A DNA stretch of 64,000 nt from Aegilops tauschii subsp. strangulata (GCF_002575655.3 NC_053040.3:464862780-464926779); one strand, 5' to 3'. Shown: positions 44,868 to 56,634, counted from the first letter of the stretch. Translations and numbers: made by a program. Notes: generated by a model not told the origin, from the letters alone.

Positions 44868-45395
44868 ATGTCGTCCAGAGCAACACCTCGACATCCCTCA
44901 TCCACCGTACCAGATGAGGATCCGTCGTCGATCTGGTCATCCCGCCGGTTCAGCCACCCCGTCCTCCACCTCCAAGGAGCTGCCCCAATGTTCCCCTCGT
45001 CTTTTGCGCCACCTCCATTCCCACACCGCCGTCTTCACCTGCACCACCGAAAGAGCATCAGCATCACCGTTTCCTCGGATGAAGCTGCAGCCTAATCGGC
45101 GCCACCAAAGAGGTTGTACACTAATCGCCGCATTTTCTTCTTGATTCGATCTCACGGTGCTGCCGGCGCTCGGTCCCGAGCCGACACGGCGCGACTCCAT
45201 CCACCGCGGCGTCGCCGGCCACTTCCTCCACGGCGTCGCTCCCTCGGCGGCGACGTCCACATCAGTAGGAGCTGCTGCTGCTTTAGCTCTGGCTCGCACT
45301 GCTTCTCTGCTCTTGCTCTCGGTCCCTGCCTGGTCTGCTCTTGCTCGCACTGCTGCTCTCGCTCTTGCTCTTGCTTGCGATGCTGCTCCGATTTA

Positions 45396-45825
45396 GCTAC
45401 ACTTTAGTCGACTGAATCGACTTTTGGGTCAGTCGATTTTCAGGGGGTGGGGGGCTCGCCGGAGTTAAGGAAGAACCAACCGCACCGGGGAGGGGGGCTC
45501 GCCGGAGAAGTACCCCACTATCTATCTTAGGGTTCAGGGTGGGGGCGGTGGTCGCCGGCGGTGGTGGGGCGGTGGCGTGGGGATCGCCGGAGAAAAAGCT
45601 CGGCACGGGGGGGGAGGGGCCTAGAGGGATGGCCAAGGCGGCGGCGGACCGGCGGTGGGGAGTGTTTTTGGGGCGGGCGGGGCGGCGGGGGGCGGCTGTT
45701 TGGCCGGTGGTGGCTGCGGCTCAGGGGGGTGGAGGTTGAAGATGAACTGCAGGCCCTTGATTTCATATCCAAAAGCTGTGAAATCGACTGACCAGAGATG
45801 AAAAAGTCAGTCGACTGACGTGTAG
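45396..45825. mobile_element. Small inverted-repeat element with GTCGAC ends (430 bp)
   Basis: Ends GCTACACTTTAGTCGACTGA and, at right, TCAGTCGACTGACGTGTAGC are inverted copies. A second inner pair GTCAGTCGATTT repeats the pattern. The core is very GC-rich with G runs. No target duplication is evident. MITE-like, superfamily uncertain. Confidence 0.6.
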
Positions 45826-45837
45826 CCTCACCTCTAG

Positions 45838-45902
45838 TGCGTTTAGTTTCGACAGTAAAATTCAGTTTCGACAGCAAAATTCAGTTTCGACAGTTAAGTT
45901 CA
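45838..45902 (+). repeat. 20-bp tandem repeat AGTTTCGACAG(T/C)AAAATTC
   Basis: About three units between 45845 and 45902, next to the GTCGAC element. Confidence 0.7.
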
Positions 45903-47369
45903 GAGATGAGCGGCTGATGTATACATCTAGCACTTTGTGGTTATGTATTTTACGTCATCTATTGGAGATGCTATTAGAATTCCACTCAGGTTAACATTGT
46001 CTCTCTTGTCCTGCTTCAGCCTCGGCGTCGTACAACTCACCGGAGCTGCTCCAACGACGAAACCCTCCATCACAGCGGAGCAGTACCTCGGGCTCCATCT
46101 CCAGACGCCTAAGATCTTCTTCCCCTCCTCCGACAGCCAAGTCAGCCGAAGCATCCTCACCGGCCAACCCAATCACGCTGAGATCGACATGGCTTCGCCA
46201 AAGAGGTTGTACACTTCTTGTGGTTTGACTTAATCTCACCATGCTTCTTTGCATCCTATGATCTTCCAATTCTTGTGAACCAAACACCCAGATTGGGAAA
46301 AATCCTGTGTTTTTAAATTCTCTGTTTTGCACGCCCATCCCTATCCTATTCCTATCTATTTCCTATCCCTGCAATGTTAGAATCCTCAAATTCAAACAAG
46401 CCCTTACACAATTACTTCTGTTACAGATATGTGTCAAAGAAAACCTTGTGTGGTTTGTCCTGCTCCTCCGGTGCTGTGTTCCACCCCAGCTCAGCTGCTC
46501 CAACGACGGAAGGGTTCACCATAGCAGGGATCCGCTCTCCAGACTGTCTTTCGCCGCCTCAGGTCTTCTTCCCCGCCGCCGACAGCCACGACAACTGCAT
46601 TACCATCATCAACTGAGCAGATGACCTTGAGGACTACACGGGTCCGCAAGAGAGGTCGCACTCTTCCGTGTTTGCTTACATTATGCATCGCTTAATATGA
46701 TGACATGCTACTTTATCGTCGTGTTCACCTATTAGACTCCGACTCAGGTCCAAACTTATGCTGAAACTTGAGTTTTTAAATGGTTGTGGGGTACATATTG
46801 GGGCAGCAATCAGTACTATCTGTCTACTATCTGGTTAATCTCGGGTGTCTACTAGGAGTTTCATGTTGGGTGCAAACAAACATTAAAGGAGCCATTATTT
46901 GTATTTTTTAACTAAATCTATTATCTGCCTGCTATCATTGGTTTTGGGTCTATCCACAGTTTGCTACCATCACTCTAGATTTGTGCATGCACTCCTTACA
47001 TAATCTCACTATGTTTTATTCCTATGCATGTCAGTTATTGTACACAATGGAACTGAACATGTAGAGCAAAAGAGACGAGCCTTGCATGGCAATAAAATTT
47101 CATGCAGACGTCGCTCCATGGTGGGCGCAAAGGCAACCCCCCCTCCACCCATTTCGGATCGTAATCAAGAGGAAGATAACTGTTCTGAGGGGGATTCAGA
47201 AGCAGAAGACCACTCCTATTTACCCCATGAGGTCTTCGCTCTAACTTGGCATGCTGATGTTGGTTATATCATGCATATGGTGCCTTGCATTGCTTACTTT
47301 ATACATCAAATATGTCAACTGCTTAGTTTAGACATGCTTTCTGTGAATCCCATCTGTTTAGTTTATTCA

Positions 47370-48790
47370 TCGTTTATGTGAATTATGCAATGCCATCTTG
47401 TTTAGCCAGGCATCATATATGTGAATTTTGCAATGCCATCCTGCTTAGCCAGTCATCTTATATGTGAATTATATCAGGACATCCTTTTTTCCGTTACGTA
47501 TTACATTTGTCAACAATGTTAGTACATTCAACTACTCTTCGTGTGCATCAGTCATTTGACACGGTGATGGAAAATTCTGGAGTGAAAACAAGGTCTTCAG
47601 AGCAGACTATGCTATCTGACTAAGCATATATCTCGCTGGTTACGGATAGCTCATCAGAGGAGGATTCAGAGACAGATGACCAGTCCTATCCCCCCCGAGG
47701 TGCATGCTCTAACTTGGCAGGGTTATGTTGCTCATATCGTGCGTATGGTATCTTGCATTGCTATGTCATTTGCTTAGTTTAGACATGCTTTGTGTGAATG
47801 CCACCTGTTTAGTGTCTAATTACCATATATGTGAATTATGCAATGCCATCTTTTTGCAAGACATTATATATGTGAATTATGCAATGCTATCTTGTTGCAA
47901 GGCATTATATATGTGAATTATGCAATGCCATGTTGTTTAGCCAAGCGTCATATATGTGAATTATATCATGCCGTTTTTTTTGTATTTCTCATTGCTTTTG
48001 TCGACAATGTTTGTATATTCAACTGCTCTTCCTGTGCATCAGCCATTTGAATTGGTGATGGAGAAATCTGGAGCGAAAACAAGGTTTTCAGAGCAGACAA
48101 TGCTACCTGGTGAAGCAGATATGTTGCTGGTTACAGATAGCTCTTCAGAGGAGGATTCAGAGGCAGATGACCAGTCCTATTATCCCCCTGAGGTGTATGC
48201 TCAAACTTGGCAGGGTTATATTACTCATATCATGCATATGTTGTATTACAATGCTTAGTTTTTACATCATATACACGATATTGAATGCCATCTCCTTAGT
48301 TGACACATCATATATGCGATTGCCCTCTGCTCACTTCCTTAGTATATAAATCATATATTTGAATTATATCATGCCATGATGTTTACATAGACAGCATGTA
48401 TCTGAATTATGGCATGCCAACCCATTTTCTAAAGACATAATATAGTTATATCATCTCATCCTGTTCACATAGTCATCATATTTTGAATTATGTCATTCTA
48501 TCCGTGAATTATATCATGCCATCATGTTTCCATCGACGGCATGTTTGTGATTTATGGCATGCCAACCACTTTAATAGACACATCGTATAGTTATATCATG
48601 TCATCCTGTTTACCTAGTCATCATATTTTGAAGTATGTCATTCTATCCTGTTTAGTTAGCCATCACACATGTGAAATTGTGTCATGCTATCCTGTTTAAT
48701 TAGCCATCATATATTTGAAATTATGTCCTGCTATTCTATTTGGTTAGACAACATAAATGTGAATTATTTCATGCCCTGTTTTCTTCCCTA
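47370..48790 (+). repeat. Intronic minisatellite CATATATGTGAATTATGCAA
   Basis: Units of about 41-43 bp. Clearest at 47825-47970, where the shared word starts at 47831, 47872, 47913 and 47956. Diverged copies also lie at 47378-47470 and 48340-48770. Located in introns between the duplicated exons. Confidence 0.7.
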
Positions 48791-50135
48791 CTATCCATTA
48801 CACCTGTCTATCTTACAATGTCTGTACATTCAATTACTTTTCTTGTTTATCAGCCATTTCAATTGGAGGGGGTGATGGCAGTATCTGTGGGAATGAAAAC
48901 ACGGTCTTCAGAAAAGATCGTGCTACCTGTCGATGGAGATAGAACCACGGTTGTACTTGCCCAAGAACCAGCCCCACCACACATAACCCAGACTCACGCA
49001 GATGGTACCCCTACCCAGTTGTACAGAGAACCAGCTACACCCCTTCTAACCCCAACCCCAGCAGATAGTAACCCAGTTCCCATTGACACAACACCGTCTC
49101 CACCACAGAGCACCCAAACACGAGCAGTTAGTAAGGCAACTGCAGTGCCCAAAGCACAAGGACCACCACTCCGAACCCCAAGTCAACGCTTAAAGTAGAA
49201 GAAGAATTGTTCTCAGGTCAGGTTCCATAGCTATGGTTCATACTACTTTGCTCTTGCATCACTGTATTTACTCATACCAACTAATTTCAAATTTGAAGGA
49301 TGCAATTGAAACTCCAATGGCGCAACAGGTATGTTTTAAACCTGTTTCTTTAACGTGTTTGCTGTTGTAACTTGCTCTATGTTGATTTCAGTTTCAATTG
49401 AATAAACAGTTATGTTGTCATGCCATGCACATTACAAGTGTTGTTATTGCTGTGTAGTTTCCCACACTTATATTCTGTCTATGCTGCTTTGTCTTAAATA
49501 GATATGATTCGAACTGTATCTATCTTGATTTGGCAACATAAACTAGAATGATATAGACCATACAGTGACCATACTACATAGATATATGTTTGTTTCATGC
49601 TGTTATCCTGTCCACCTTACTACTGAACTGGTCCACCAAAATGAGTTTCATATACTACATTGTAAACCTGTGATGTGTTTGTTTGTTTCTCCTTTAGAAC
49701 ACGGATAAAATATTGGAGAAGAGTACCCCGTTATGCAATGGTAAAGGAAGTAATGCAGATCAGGTTCAAGATAGTGAGACATCCCTGTTGTTCTCCAAGA
49801 AAGCTGATAAAAACTATATTGAAGACACTGAGACAACCCCAAAGTCCTGTCTTGATGTAGTGTTCGAGTTACTGGCTGCTACTGCTGGCACCAGCTCTTC
49901 GTACTCGCTGCCTGAATCAGTTCGGCTTCTTGAGTCTCAACTTGAAGTTGAAAGACATCGATCAGATGTTATGCGACAGGAAGCCAAAGGACTGAGGAAG
50001 TCCCTGTAGAATTCAGATGCATACTTCCTGGTGCAACAGCAAGTGCTGGAGGATTTAAGCGCCAAACAAGAGAAAGTTAATAAGCTTGCTAAGCATCTTG
50101 CCAGCATTATGGGTACCCAGGATATTGTTTCTTGA

Positions 50136-50397
50136 GCTCTTCTGAAGTGGTTTCAGTTCTGGACTTGTTTTGCTGCGGCGTTTATATGCTGCTTTGTTCC
50201 CTATATTTGCACTTGTGGTGAACTTTGATGCCCAGTGGATGTAATATGTGTAATAGCCGTGATAGCCTAGCGTAAGTTGCTTGCTTATTTATTTCCGTTT
50301 TCTTGTTTATTTGTTTTCTTGTAGTCAGTGCAGTTCTTTTTCCGCGGTTTGCTAGTGGCCGGAATAACTTATTTTTTAAAACTAGGCCACATTAACA
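50136..50397. other. 3' flank of the CACTA-borne gene
   Basis: AT-rich, no ORF. Likely 3' untranslated region of the gene ending at 50135. Confidence 0.35.
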
Positions 50398-51190
50398 ATG
50401 GGCTACATATTTACTGTAGTTAACATGGGCCTCCTACGGGCCGTAGAAACAATGGGCCTTCTAAGGGCCGTAGAAACAATGGGCCTTCTACGGGGCGTAT
50501 ACACAATGGGCCTTCTACGGGGCGTAGACACAATGGGCCTTCTACGGGCCGTATCATCAATGGGCCTTCTACGGGCCGTATGATCGATTGGCCAAACATG
50601 GGCCAATAACATACCACATTATGGCTGTAAATGGGCTAGAGTTGAAATCGTCCGTTCATGGGCCGACCATAATGGGCCGTCATTAATAGGCCGTATTTGA
50701 TGACGCTATGAAAATGGCCCAATGTATTAACGGGCCACAAACGGGCCGAATGTAACCACGGGCTGTATTTGGCCCACAAGCAGAAAATGACAGTAACGGG
50801 CCGAAAGTAAACGAATGATGGAAATGAGCCCAAGAATAAATGGGCCCTAAGAAGGCCGAAAGATAACATGGGCTGGAAATGGCCCAATGGAATAATGGGC
50901 CGTTAATGGGTATAAAGTGATACACTGTTCATTACGGGCCAGTTTACCACGGGCCGTTAATGGGCCGAGGGTTACTAAGGGCCTCATATGGGCCAAAAGA
51001 TGTCATGGGCCATACATGGGCCGGAAGTTAAAACGGGCTGGAATTATATTGGACGGCCCAGATGACGCTACTGGGTTAGCGGGCTGTAAATGGGCTATAT
51101 GCGAACAGGTCGTTAACAGGCTTGCCGTGGGCTGGCCCGCCACCTTTTGACCAAGTCAAATGGGCCGGCCTTTTCACAGGAATGGGCCTC
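50398..51190. repeat. Right subterminal repeat array of CACTA E
   Basis: Six 27-bp units beginning ATGGGCCT at 50425, 50452, 50479, 50506, 50533 and 50560, each with CTACGGGCCGTA-like palindromes. After them, to about 51190, ATGGGCC or its complement recurs at irregular spacing. Palindromic words repeated near the end are the classical subterminal binding sites of CACTA TnpA-type proteins. Confidence 0.8.
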
Positions 51191-51590
51191 TGTTGGGCCG
51201 TGCCACGTGTCGACGTATCATAGGCGCTTTGGGTCCAATGAGTGGATGACATCTGTCCCAACGGTGAGCTGACACATGTTTCCTCCAGCCAATGATGATT
51301 TTACACGTGGAAAATCCCCATTGGTCGGGGCTGTTAACGGGTTATCGGATCCAAAACCGGACCGGATAGCTTAACGGCGTTTCATTACGGTGGATGGCAC
51401 GTGTCGGTCACCCTTGACGAAAGCACTTCTATGATGCGCGATTTATCGTCATGGAAGTGGACACTTCCGTGATGATAATTTTGGTAATGTCATGGAACAC
51501 TTCTACGACAGCACAGGTATGATTATCTTGATTCTGTCATAAATTTGTCATGGATGTACATGCATGACAGAAAATGTGACCTACTGTGAC

Positions 51591-51628
51591 AAACACGTAT
51601 CATCACGGAAGTGTATTTTTTTGTAGTG
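51591..51628. repeat. Right terminal inverted repeat of CACTA E
   Basis: Ends ...ACTTC-type sequence then TTTTTTTGTAGTG. Inverted copy of 32880-32917 over the first 13 bases and the TCCGTGA block. Confidence 0.85.
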
Positions 51629-51631
51629 AAA
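51629..51631. repeat. Target-site duplication of CACTA element E (AAA), right
   Basis: Matches AAA at 32877-32879. Confidence 0.8.
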
Positions 51632-53535
51632 GTCTTGTGCTGTTTTTGATGTCACTCCTGAGGCTCCAATCTCAATAGAAGCACAAGTTCCAGTGTATGA
51701 TGTGACACCAATGCCCATGGCTCCATTCTCAAGCGGGAATGCAGGTATGCCTTACTACTAGTTTATCTTTGAACAAATCTCTCCTCGCAACATTTTATAG
51801 AAAATCAAATTTTCCTTTTTTTGTCAGATGGGCCATAAAAAACACAAGAAGAGCCAGTTGTTCTAGTTAGCAGCAGGGAACCAAGTCCCGACCTCAACAA
51901 GGAGAAGTTGAAGAGTAAGGACGAGAAGAAGCTCAAGAGCAAGAAAAGACTAGGGAGTCCAATGTTGGCCGGATCAAAGTACAAGAAAATCAAGACATAT
52001 TCGAAGATGAAAGCAATGTACGAGTACTATGTCATGAAGAGGTGCAAGATGAAGAAGATGAAGAGAGGGGAAATTGAGTAAGTGTCATCTTTTACTGAAT
52101 TTTTGCTTCCATCATGTTGTTATCTCATAAATTACATTTTCATCTTTGTCAAATGCTCCACTCTAATTTTTTTCTTCCATCATTCTTGTTGCAGGCCTCC
52201 TTTCATTAGGATTAGTGATTTCCACATTACCTACACCAACTTCCAGAAGTCGATGAAGGCACATGCTCAGATTTGTAGCGAAGTGATGTCTTTATTCATC
52301 GAAACCTTCAACATTGAACAATTGTCGTCTTCAAATAAGCAGAAGAAATTTGCTTTCTCTGTTTTAATGAGCTTAGTTCATCTACTGCTGCTCCCTTTTA
52401 TTGCCATAAGTTTTCTAGAGTTTTTTGTGTGCCCTATTGCAAAAGTTCTCCATCATTTTTTCTTATGTCTTCTTCTTATGTCCAATGTGTTGCAGCTTCA
52501 ACTCTCTGTCCACCCAGAAGTTTTTTGATTCGAGTGTTTGTGCAAGAGAGCTGAGGAGGGAGTGCAATTTTTTTTTCAGATTTCAGGTTTCGACCTAGTA
52601 AGTCAGCTGCCAATTTTCTACTCAATTTTCTGTGTTCCCTATAGTTGTTGGTGCTTTAAAGTTCATTCCATTTTTAACCTGTATCATGTCTTTACTACTT
52701 TTTCTAGCTTTTCTTCACCATCGTCCGCGATGGCCACTGGATTGTTTGTGTTGTTAATCTCTTGCACAAGGAGTTCAATATGTTTGACTCATTGGATAAC
52801 GGGAAATTGGATGTTGCTGCAAGGAATCTGGCAAGTGACATTTTTATATTTTTATCTATAGTTTTCATTGTTAATTAAAATCGAAAAAGCAGTTCCCCAA
52901 TGAACACATGCTCAAAATCTTTGGTAGTGAATCTGAATGTGTCTGAAGTTTTAGTGGTGTTAGCATTTTTTCCCCATCACTTTTTTTTGTGGTTGACATA
53001 GCCACTGCTTTTTTTGCTAATGTTTCATATTTTCTGTCAGTTTATCAATTTCAAGTGGATTGCTACCGAAGAGTCGGATTTCACAGTGGATCTATCTTCT
53101 TTCAAAATAGACTGCCCCCTGCTTGACTACCCACAGCAGGCAACTCAGTGAGTCTAATCATACACCCCATCCATAATAGTAGTGTTTCCATTTCCTTTAA
53201 TGTAAAAACCTTGAAACTTTTTCTCTACCCATTTTTGCTGCATGGTATCACGAAACAACTTCGATTGTAGATTGTGTTCAACAATGTACTTGAAAATTTC
53301 AATGGCCAGAGGTTGAAAGATTTCAAGAAGATAAAAAATTGATGATCATGCTTTTTAGGTACTTTTTCATAAGTTGCGTGTCTGATATATGTTTGTTCTC
53401 TTCTTCTCCATTTTCACTTTTTAATGCAGCAAAATATGCTGGATGTGCGAAAGACCAATGCTTCGAAGTTGTGTTTTCCATCCTTTGAACAAGGTCTGCC
53501 CTGCTGATGTGCACAAGGCGATCATAGCGGCTTGA
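51632..53535 (+). pseudogene. Ulp1/C48 protease-like pseudogene, 3' part
   Basis: Continues the gene cut at 32879. The first block (FDVTPEAPISIEAQ) is in frame with the left part across the CACTA element, ending at donor G/GTATGCC near 51744. Then a lysine-rich block (51839-52080), a block with IRISDFHITYTNFQKS (about 52195-52370), and the peptidase core. The core has FTIVRDGHWIVCVVNLLHKE with the catalytic His and NMFDSLDNGKL with the Asp (about 52709-52830), then YPQQATQ (about 53120) and NFDCR-L-C at about 53262, where the catalytic Cys is expected (normally DCG). Defects: TAA at 51836-51838 and a frameshift around 53280. Ulp1-type enzymes remove SUMO-like modifiers; activity is unlikely here. 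Confidence 0.72.
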
Positions 53536-54572
53536 AGTAAGTGACCATAGCGCATTGAAGAAGGCGATGGCAGTGGCTCTGAAGATGCAACTTTGCAATT
53601 TTTGGGAATACATTTCGCCAGTAGTGCATCTCAATTATCTTGTGTGTCAAATGAAACTCCATGTAAAGCAAACCAGATTTTGGGCTCTTTTGCATGGTTG
53701 GAATGATTATCAGTATTTTGTGGTAAGAAAACATAAATATATGGTTTTGAGATTTGATGGAAGCTATATCTATGCGGTGAATTGTTGGAAGCAAGTTATA
53801 AAAATTTCGCTGTTTGGTGCTCAAGCCTTCAAGTTTATGGAATGCTTCTCATTTTTGGGTTTCATGTGTGTTTTTCTACCATGTGCTTCCTTATCTTGTC
53901 ACAAATCAACCACAATGTTAAGGAATTGCTGGAGGAAGCATGTTCATGAAACATTTTTGTACATTTTTTGAAGCAACAACTTTGTGATAAATGTTGCTGG
54001 AAGAAGCATTCTGGCAGATTTTGCAACTGAGTAGTCAGCACTAGAAGCATTTTTTAGCTTGTTGGACTCCCTACTACTAGATGCATTATTTAGCTTGCTA
54101 AAAGATTCTTTTGAGAGAATCAACACATGTTGAGAAACTCATTTTTCTTTAATAACTGAAAATTATGTAACATTGTTTAAAATACATCCTTCTTAACTCA
54201 CCACAAAACACAGTAAGCATGCTTCATATTTTTTTCACCCTCACTTTTTTTGCAGCAGCAATATGAACTTTTTGAACATACACTATTTTTAATGAGCAGT
54301 AATATGAACCAAAACCTCAGACAAAGCTGACAGAAATTTTCAGTAATTCTACACAGTACAAATATGTCCTTTTTCGAAAGTATACTTTAAAGTTGCTCAT
54401 TCATGAATTCAACTACAGAAAAATCTAACTATTGAGCATGTCCCTCCAAAATGATCCATGTAAAGTTCAAAAAAAATTTTAGTGGAAGCACAGTATGCTT
54501 CTTAAAAAATAAGATTCTTCAAGTTACTGGTACTGTTTCTTGTACTTTGATTTCAACTACAAAAGTAAAAAT
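53536..54572. other. AT-rich gap between convergent pseudogenes
   Basis: No recognisable gene. A 138-codon plus-strand ORF at 53555 has no family resemblance and overlaps the end of the Ulp1-like gene in another frame. Repeats of AAAATCTAACTATTGAGCATGT at 54420 and 54568. Confidence 0.4.
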
Positions 54573-56634
54573 CTAACTATTGAGCATGTCGCTCCACTTT
54601 CGCCATCGCAACTTTAAACTGAATGCAAGATTGCATTGTATGGCCTTCCTCGGAGCAAAACTAACATTTTGTTGTAAGGTTAGCAGCCATGATAGCCTTG
54701 TACTCGAGGAATGATTTACAGGTTTTGATAGTGTGTTCTTCTTCACTACAAAATGAACAAGTAACTTTCCTCCTAGGTTTTGGCTTGCTTGATGACTCCA
54801 CATTGTCTTCTTTCTTGCTTTCTTTCTTGGCTGTTTTTTTTGCTTTCTTTCTTGGCCTCTTTCTGAAGCTTCTTCTTATGCTCGTCTTCTCGCTGCTCCA
54901 ACAATGTCTTTTTTTCTTTTTGCTTGCTCTGTGGGTCGACCCTGCTTGTGGGTTTTGTAGCGGTGCTGATGATTGTGGGTTGGCTCTAGTTAAACATTAG
55001 ATGCACTTGCTTGAGGGGGGTGCTGCTGCACCACATCTTCCCTTGACATTTGATTTTTTTCATCAAAGCAACTATGGGATAGAGCTGCTTCATTACATCT
55101 GTTAGTAAGTTGTAAGCTGGATCAACAGAGCATGCTTCTGCTGCCAATGCATTTATATCTCTACACAGTGAGTTGTACTTGAGAGTGTTTGTTTCTGGTA
55201 GTCCAAACTGAAGGAACCGCCCAGAGGTGTCCATGTTTGTCGTAGCTGCTTCGGACCACCTTTCCAGCATTTATCTACTTGGAATTTCTTGCACATTAAG
55301 CTGTATCATCACCCTTATGATGTGTGAGCAAAGCACACCATTCATCTCAAAGTAATGGCAGCTACATGATTACAGCCCCTCCTCCATCACATCATGCACA
55401 TGGTACAACTTTGGATTATCATACAAGTTTGAGTAAAGCTCGGACATGATACCTTCCTGCTCAAGATTAGACACTTGGTTGATTATATAAGCTGTCGATG
55501 CTGACACTTTCTCTTGGAACTTGCCCAAGATGCTGCGTGTGTAGAAGTTAACAGCTTGACGCTCTATATTGTATTTTCCCCATAGTGGTGTTGTTGTTGT
55601 TTCTTAGGTGAAAGCAACATTATCTTCACGGTCTAGCATTGTTTCTTGCAGGAGTTCAAACTGCCTTACAAATGTAAAAACCGAGTTCTATGGATGCACC
55701 AACATCTTGAAATAAGAATTCAGCCCTGCTGATCTCCCGGTTGTGCTTGTGAAAGGGAAGAAATCATTTTTGAAGTGTGCAGGAGCCCATGTCTGACGGC
55801 ATTCCCACATGTTTTGTAAGTGCCTATTCTCTGTGTACTCGAAGCAATGCATCATGTGCTGCCATGTTTCTTCAAATTCATCCACTGTCTCGGATTCATT
55901 GATGCATTCGTAGAAAGCTTTCTCAAAAGTTGAATCGCCTGTAAGCATCCTCCCAAGTTTCTCACGCGCCTTCTGCTGTACATGCCACTTGCAACACCTA
56001 TGGATTGTGTGAGGGAACACATCAGAAATTGCAGTTTCCATTGCTCTGCACTGGTCGGTCATAAGGTTTGTTGGATACTCATTGTCCATCGCAAGCAACC
56101 ATTGCCGAAAGAGCCACTTGAAGGTTTCAGTTTGCTCATTTGGAAGCAATGCACAGCCTAGGACAATAGTCTGAAGATGGTTGTTAATGCCAACGATCAG
56201 AGCAAAAGGCATGTTGTATTTGTTCGTGCAAAAGGTTGTATCAAAAAAGACACAGTCCTTGTACTTTGGGTATAGTGCTCTTCTCCTTCCATCCACCCAA
56301 AACAATGCTTCTACCGCATTTGTCTCCTTATTCACTTGTGTTGCATAGAAGAATTGTGGGCTTTCAGCTTGCCGCCTCTCAAAGTATTTGTCTGTCATGG
56401 CCATGTCCTGAAATGCCATGGTTTGCCGCATCTCGGACCGTGCATTTGAAACATCTCTTTTGACATGACCAAGGCGCCTCTGATCACCTCAGTGACAATC
56501 TCCAAGGATTCCCATGCAATTTGAGGTTGACAAGTTGCATTCATGCAACGTCCTTATCATTTGAGGTCTTCTCGTGGGATCTTTCGATGAGACCGGTAAA
56601 ACCTAGCCTTCTCTTCTTGTTGCACCAGAGTATG
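54573..56634 (-). pseudogene. MULE/FAR1-type transposase pseudogene
   Basis: Best preserved at 56431-55688 (247 residues): LFWVDGRRRALYPKYKDCVF, then FFDTTFCTNKYNMPFALIVG with the first Asp, LMTDQCRAMETAI with the second, HRCCKWHVQQKAREKLG, and ECINESETVDEFEETW as a candidate Glu. This is the MULE transposase domain as in FAR1-related proteins. Downstream are a SWIM zinc finger (CSCHYFEMNGVLCSHIIRV, about 55275-55370) in another frame, a helical block (55270-54986), and a degraded zinc knuckle near 54700-54790. The N-terminal DNA-binding FAR1 domain is missing because LTR G starts at 56635. Frameshifts separate the blocks. It is convergent with the Ulp1-like gene and probably belongs to the same Mutator-like element. 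Confidence 0.8.
56630..56634. repeat. Target site of Copia LTR G (GTATG)
   Basis: Five bases before the TG of the LTR; the partner duplication lies beyond the window. Confidence 0.4.

Larger units (their letters stand above)
44868..50135 (+). pseudogene. CACTA-borne multi-exon gene with duplicated exons
   Basis: Blocks of coding-like sequence: 44868-45095 (MSSRATPRHPSSTVPDEDP), about 46010-46230 and 46450-46616 (both with an AAPTT(K/E) motif and PPQ/TPKIFFP), 47028-47300, 47530-47720, 48010-48250, 48860-49198, 49690-50135. Three blocks share KTR(S/F)SE(Q/K); two share LVTDSSSEEDSE, so exons were duplicated. The last block ends in a coiled coil (SVRLLESQLEVERHRSDVMR...) with TAG at 50007-50009, one base from CAG, and a natural stop at 50133-50135. 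The copy at 47546 also has a stop (47621). It is Ser/Glu/Pro-rich with no enzyme domain. A TnpA-like DNA-binding role is possible but unproven. Confidence 0.5.
32880..51628. mobile_element. CACTA DNA transposon E (18.7 kb), with Gypsy D nested
   Basis: Left end CACTACAAAAAAAAGACAC and, in reverse complement, right end CACTACAAAAAAATACACTT. Inward of both are runs of TCCGTGA, TTCTATGAC and CATGACAGAAAATG. A 3-bp duplication AAA flanks it. Subterminal arrays occur on both sides (33230-34110 and 50398-51190), as expected for CACTA elements where TnpA-like proteins bind. No En/Spm transposase (Transposase_21) ORF was found, so it looks non-autonomous. It carries a plus-strand gene with duplicated exons (44868-50135) and a broken small gene (37686-38128) containing Gypsy derivative D. 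Confidence 0.88.

Noticed and set aside
50398..50617. ORFs with repeated MGLLRAV or RRPIVST peptides on both strands
   Set aside because: The 27-bp repeat is a multiple of three, so all frames stay open; this is a subterminal DNA array, not a protein.
53555..53971. 138-codon plus-strand ORF after the Ulp1-like gene
   Set aside because: No family resemblance, overlaps the gene end in another frame, AT-rich and low complexity.
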